Source of the DNA: an uncultured Planctomycetota bacterium
GTDB lineage: Bacteria > Planctomycetota > UBA1135 > GCA-002686595
Reading direction: 5' to 3'
NCBI GenBank assembly: GCA_903829565.1
Contig: CAIKQM010000700.1
Location: forward strand, 1-7,961
DNA: 7,961 nt
The notes under the pieces: model-generated
What the model was told of the DNA's origin: nothing
Database searches by the model: none
The model's input: the letters and a program-made list of their open reading frames with translations, nothing else
In this document: positions 6,679 through 7,961 of the stretch, one piece after another
Layout of the letters: each line of letters begins with the position of its first letter
Position numbering within the stretch: the stretch's first letter is position 1
Translations under genes and position numbers: made by a program

Positions 6679-7835
6679 TCGGCGTGGCACTCAAGATGCT
6701 GTTGGGTGACAAGCTCAAGTACCTTGCACTCGTTGCCGGCCTGGCCTTCGCCGCGTTGCTGGTCACGCAGCAAGCCTCGATCTTCCTCGGCTACACGCTG
6801 CGCACAGGTGCTTGGATCCGCGACACAGGTGCCGCGGATCTGTGGGTTATGGACCCGCAGTTGGTCTTCACCGAAGACAACAAGCCGATGCTGGAGCGCG
6901 CGCTGTACCAAGTGCGCGGTGTCGATGGCGTGGATTGGGCCGTGCCCATGTACAAGGGCTGGTTGACCGTGCGCTTGCCCGATGGGACGCGCGTCACCTC
7001 GCGATTGATTGGTCTGGACGATGCCTCGTTGGTCGGCGGTCCGCCGGAGATGGTCTCCGGTCGGTTAGAGGACCTGCGCCGCGATCGCGCGGTGATCATT
7101 CACGCCGATCAGGCCAGTGATGGTCTGCTGCTCAAGCGCGGTTTGGAAGGTGAAGGCCCGCGGCCGTTGCGTATCGGCGACACTCTTGGAGTGCGCGACC
7201 ATGGCCTGGAAGTGGTGGGGACCTTCCGCTCCGCACCCGAGTTCTTCTGGGATCCGCTGGTGTACACGACCTACAGTCGTGCGCTGCAAGTGGCTCCGCC
7301 AGATCGCCGCATGACCGGCTATGTGTTGGTCAAGTGCAAGCCCGGCACCGATGTGCAGACCGTGGCGCAGCGCATTGAGGAACGCACCGGACTGGAGGCG
7401 CGCACCTCCGCCGAGTTCGAAGATGTGACGATGTGGTTTGTACTCGTCAAGACGGGGATCCTTGTCAACTTTGGCTTCACCATCCTGCTGGGCTTCGTGG
7501 TGGGCGCGCTGGCTGCAGGACAAACCTTCTACATGTTCGTACTCGACAATCTGCGACACTACGCTGCACTCAAAGCAATGGGAGCAACGAGCGGAACTTT
7601 GGCGCTGATGGTCGGTGCCCAACTAATGGTGGCCGCCTTTGTGGGCTACGGCGTGGGGCTCGGCGCGGCTTGTCTCACCACGCTTGCGCCGGCTAGCAGC
7701 GGCCTCGCTTTCGAGATGCCCTGGCAAGTTCCGGCTCTGGGCTTCGCGGCCATCATGGTATGCGCGGGCATTGCCGGAGGCATCGCCTTGTTGCGTGTGC
7801 TGCGCGTGGACCCTGCTCTGGTGTTCAAGTCATGA
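6675..7835 (+). CDS. ABC transporter permease 2, MacB/DevC-type FtsX fold
   Basis: A 386-residue paralogue of permease 1 with the same plan: N-terminal helix about 16-38, periplasmic domain about 40-262, and three C-terminal helices. In an ungapped hand alignment 80 of the first 136 residues are identical. Strongly shared blocks are VALKML.GDK at the start, RGV.GVDWA at 81-89, GLDDA.LVGGPP at 113-124, GRLEDLRR at 129-136 and DNL....ALKAMGA at 291-304. The two differ mainly in the second half of the periplasmic domain, where substrate or adaptor contacts are likely. The ATG at 6675 overlaps the TetR stop (ATGA) and has a GGAG at 6665-6668, six bases upstream, one of the few recognisable ribosome-binding sites here. 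Its stop overlaps the ATPase start (ATGA at 7832-7835), so the regulator, permease and ATPase form a coupled unit. An export function is expected from the family; the substrate cannot be inferred. Confidence 0.88.
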   Translation: MIGVALKMLLGDKLKYLALVAGLAFAALLVTQQASIFLGYTLRTGAWIRDTGAADLWVMDPQLVFTEDNKPMLERALYQVRGVDGVDWAVPMYKGWLTVRLPDGTRVTSRLIGLDDASLVGGPPEMVSGRLEDLRRDRAVIIHADQASDGLLLKRGLEGEGPRPLRIGDTLGVRDHGLEVVGTFRSAPEFFWDPLVYTTYSRALQVAPPDRRMTGYVLVKCKPGTDVQTVAQRIEERTGLEARTSAEFEDVTMWFVLVKTGILVNFGFTILLGFVVGALAAGQTFYMFVLDNLRHYAALKAMGATSGTLALMVGAQLMVAAFVGYGVGLGAACLTTLAPASSGLAFEMPWQVPALGFAAIMVCAGIAGGIALLRVLRVDPALVFKS

Positions 7836-7961
7836 CAAAGGCCGATGAATTGGCAGTGATCTGTCGCGGTGTGGCCAAGAGCTACGGCACCGCTGGTGAA
7901 GTCGTGCATGCACTGCGTGATGTCGATCTGGATGTGCGCACGGGTGAGTTGCTGATGTTGG
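7832..7961 (+). CDS. ABC transporter ATP-binding protein, N-terminal part (DevA/LolD/MacB type)
   Basis: Only the first 43 codons lie in the window and the gene continues past its end. The visible part matches the opening of a LolD/DevA/MacB-type ATPase: a first strand with CRGVAKSYG, an A-loop aromatic at Tyr18, the ALRDVDLDV segment, and TGELLML, which in this family directly precedes the Walker A loop. The Walker A and everything after it are outside the window. The start overlaps the permease 2 stop by ATGA, strongly suggesting that this ATPase drives permease 2. It may also serve permease 1, which has no other ATPase nearby. An HlyD/DevB-type adaptor gene could lie further downstream but cannot be seen. 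Confidence 0.85.
   Translation, partial: MTKADELAVICRGVAKSYGTAGEVVHALRDVDLDVRTGELLML

Overview
This 7,961-base GC-rich window reads as a cell-envelope neighbourhood of a two-membrane (Gram-negative-type) bacterium. Most starts lack a Shine-Dalgarno sequence and the encoded proteins are divergent. That would fit Planctomycetota or a similar lineage, but this is only a tentative guess because nothing here is diagnostic of a phylum.

Layout: bases 1-215 are a leader without a convincing gene. A secreted SurA/PrsA-like protein with a degenerate parvulin domain follows (216-2120, +) and is closed by a strong GC-rich hairpin (2145-2179). Next is a complete MsbA-type ABC exporter half-transporter (2238-4073, +). 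A PAP2-family membrane phosphatase lies on the opposite strand (4043-4777, -); its 3' end overlaps the exporter's 3' end by 31 bases. Divergent from it, only 37 bases away, is the first of two related MacB/DevC-type (FtsX-fold) permeases (4815-5969, +). A 58-base gap then carries a tandem pair of identical dyads, TAACGCTGTTA, immediately before a TetR-family regulator with a WHG-type C-terminal domain (6028-6678, +). The regulator overlaps the second permease (6675-7835, +) by ATGA, which in turn overlaps by ATGA the start of an ABC ATPase that runs off the window edge (7832-7961, +).

How the genes may work together: the TetR gene, permease 2 and ATPase look like one translationally coupled operon. 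The regulator probably represses it through the tandem dyads. Permease 1 is a close paralogue of permease 2 (80 of the first 136 residues identical in an ungapped hand alignment) and has no visible ATPase of its own. The two could form a LolC/LolE-like heterodimer on the one ATPase, or two alternative DevC-like homodimers. The other genes (periplasmic foldase-like protein, lipid-exporter-like ABC protein, lipid-phosphatase-like PAP2) share an envelope theme, but a functional link between them is inference. The most noteworthy elements are the tandem operator and the split paralogous permease pair around the regulator. No mobile element, CRISPR array, tRNA or rRNA was seen.
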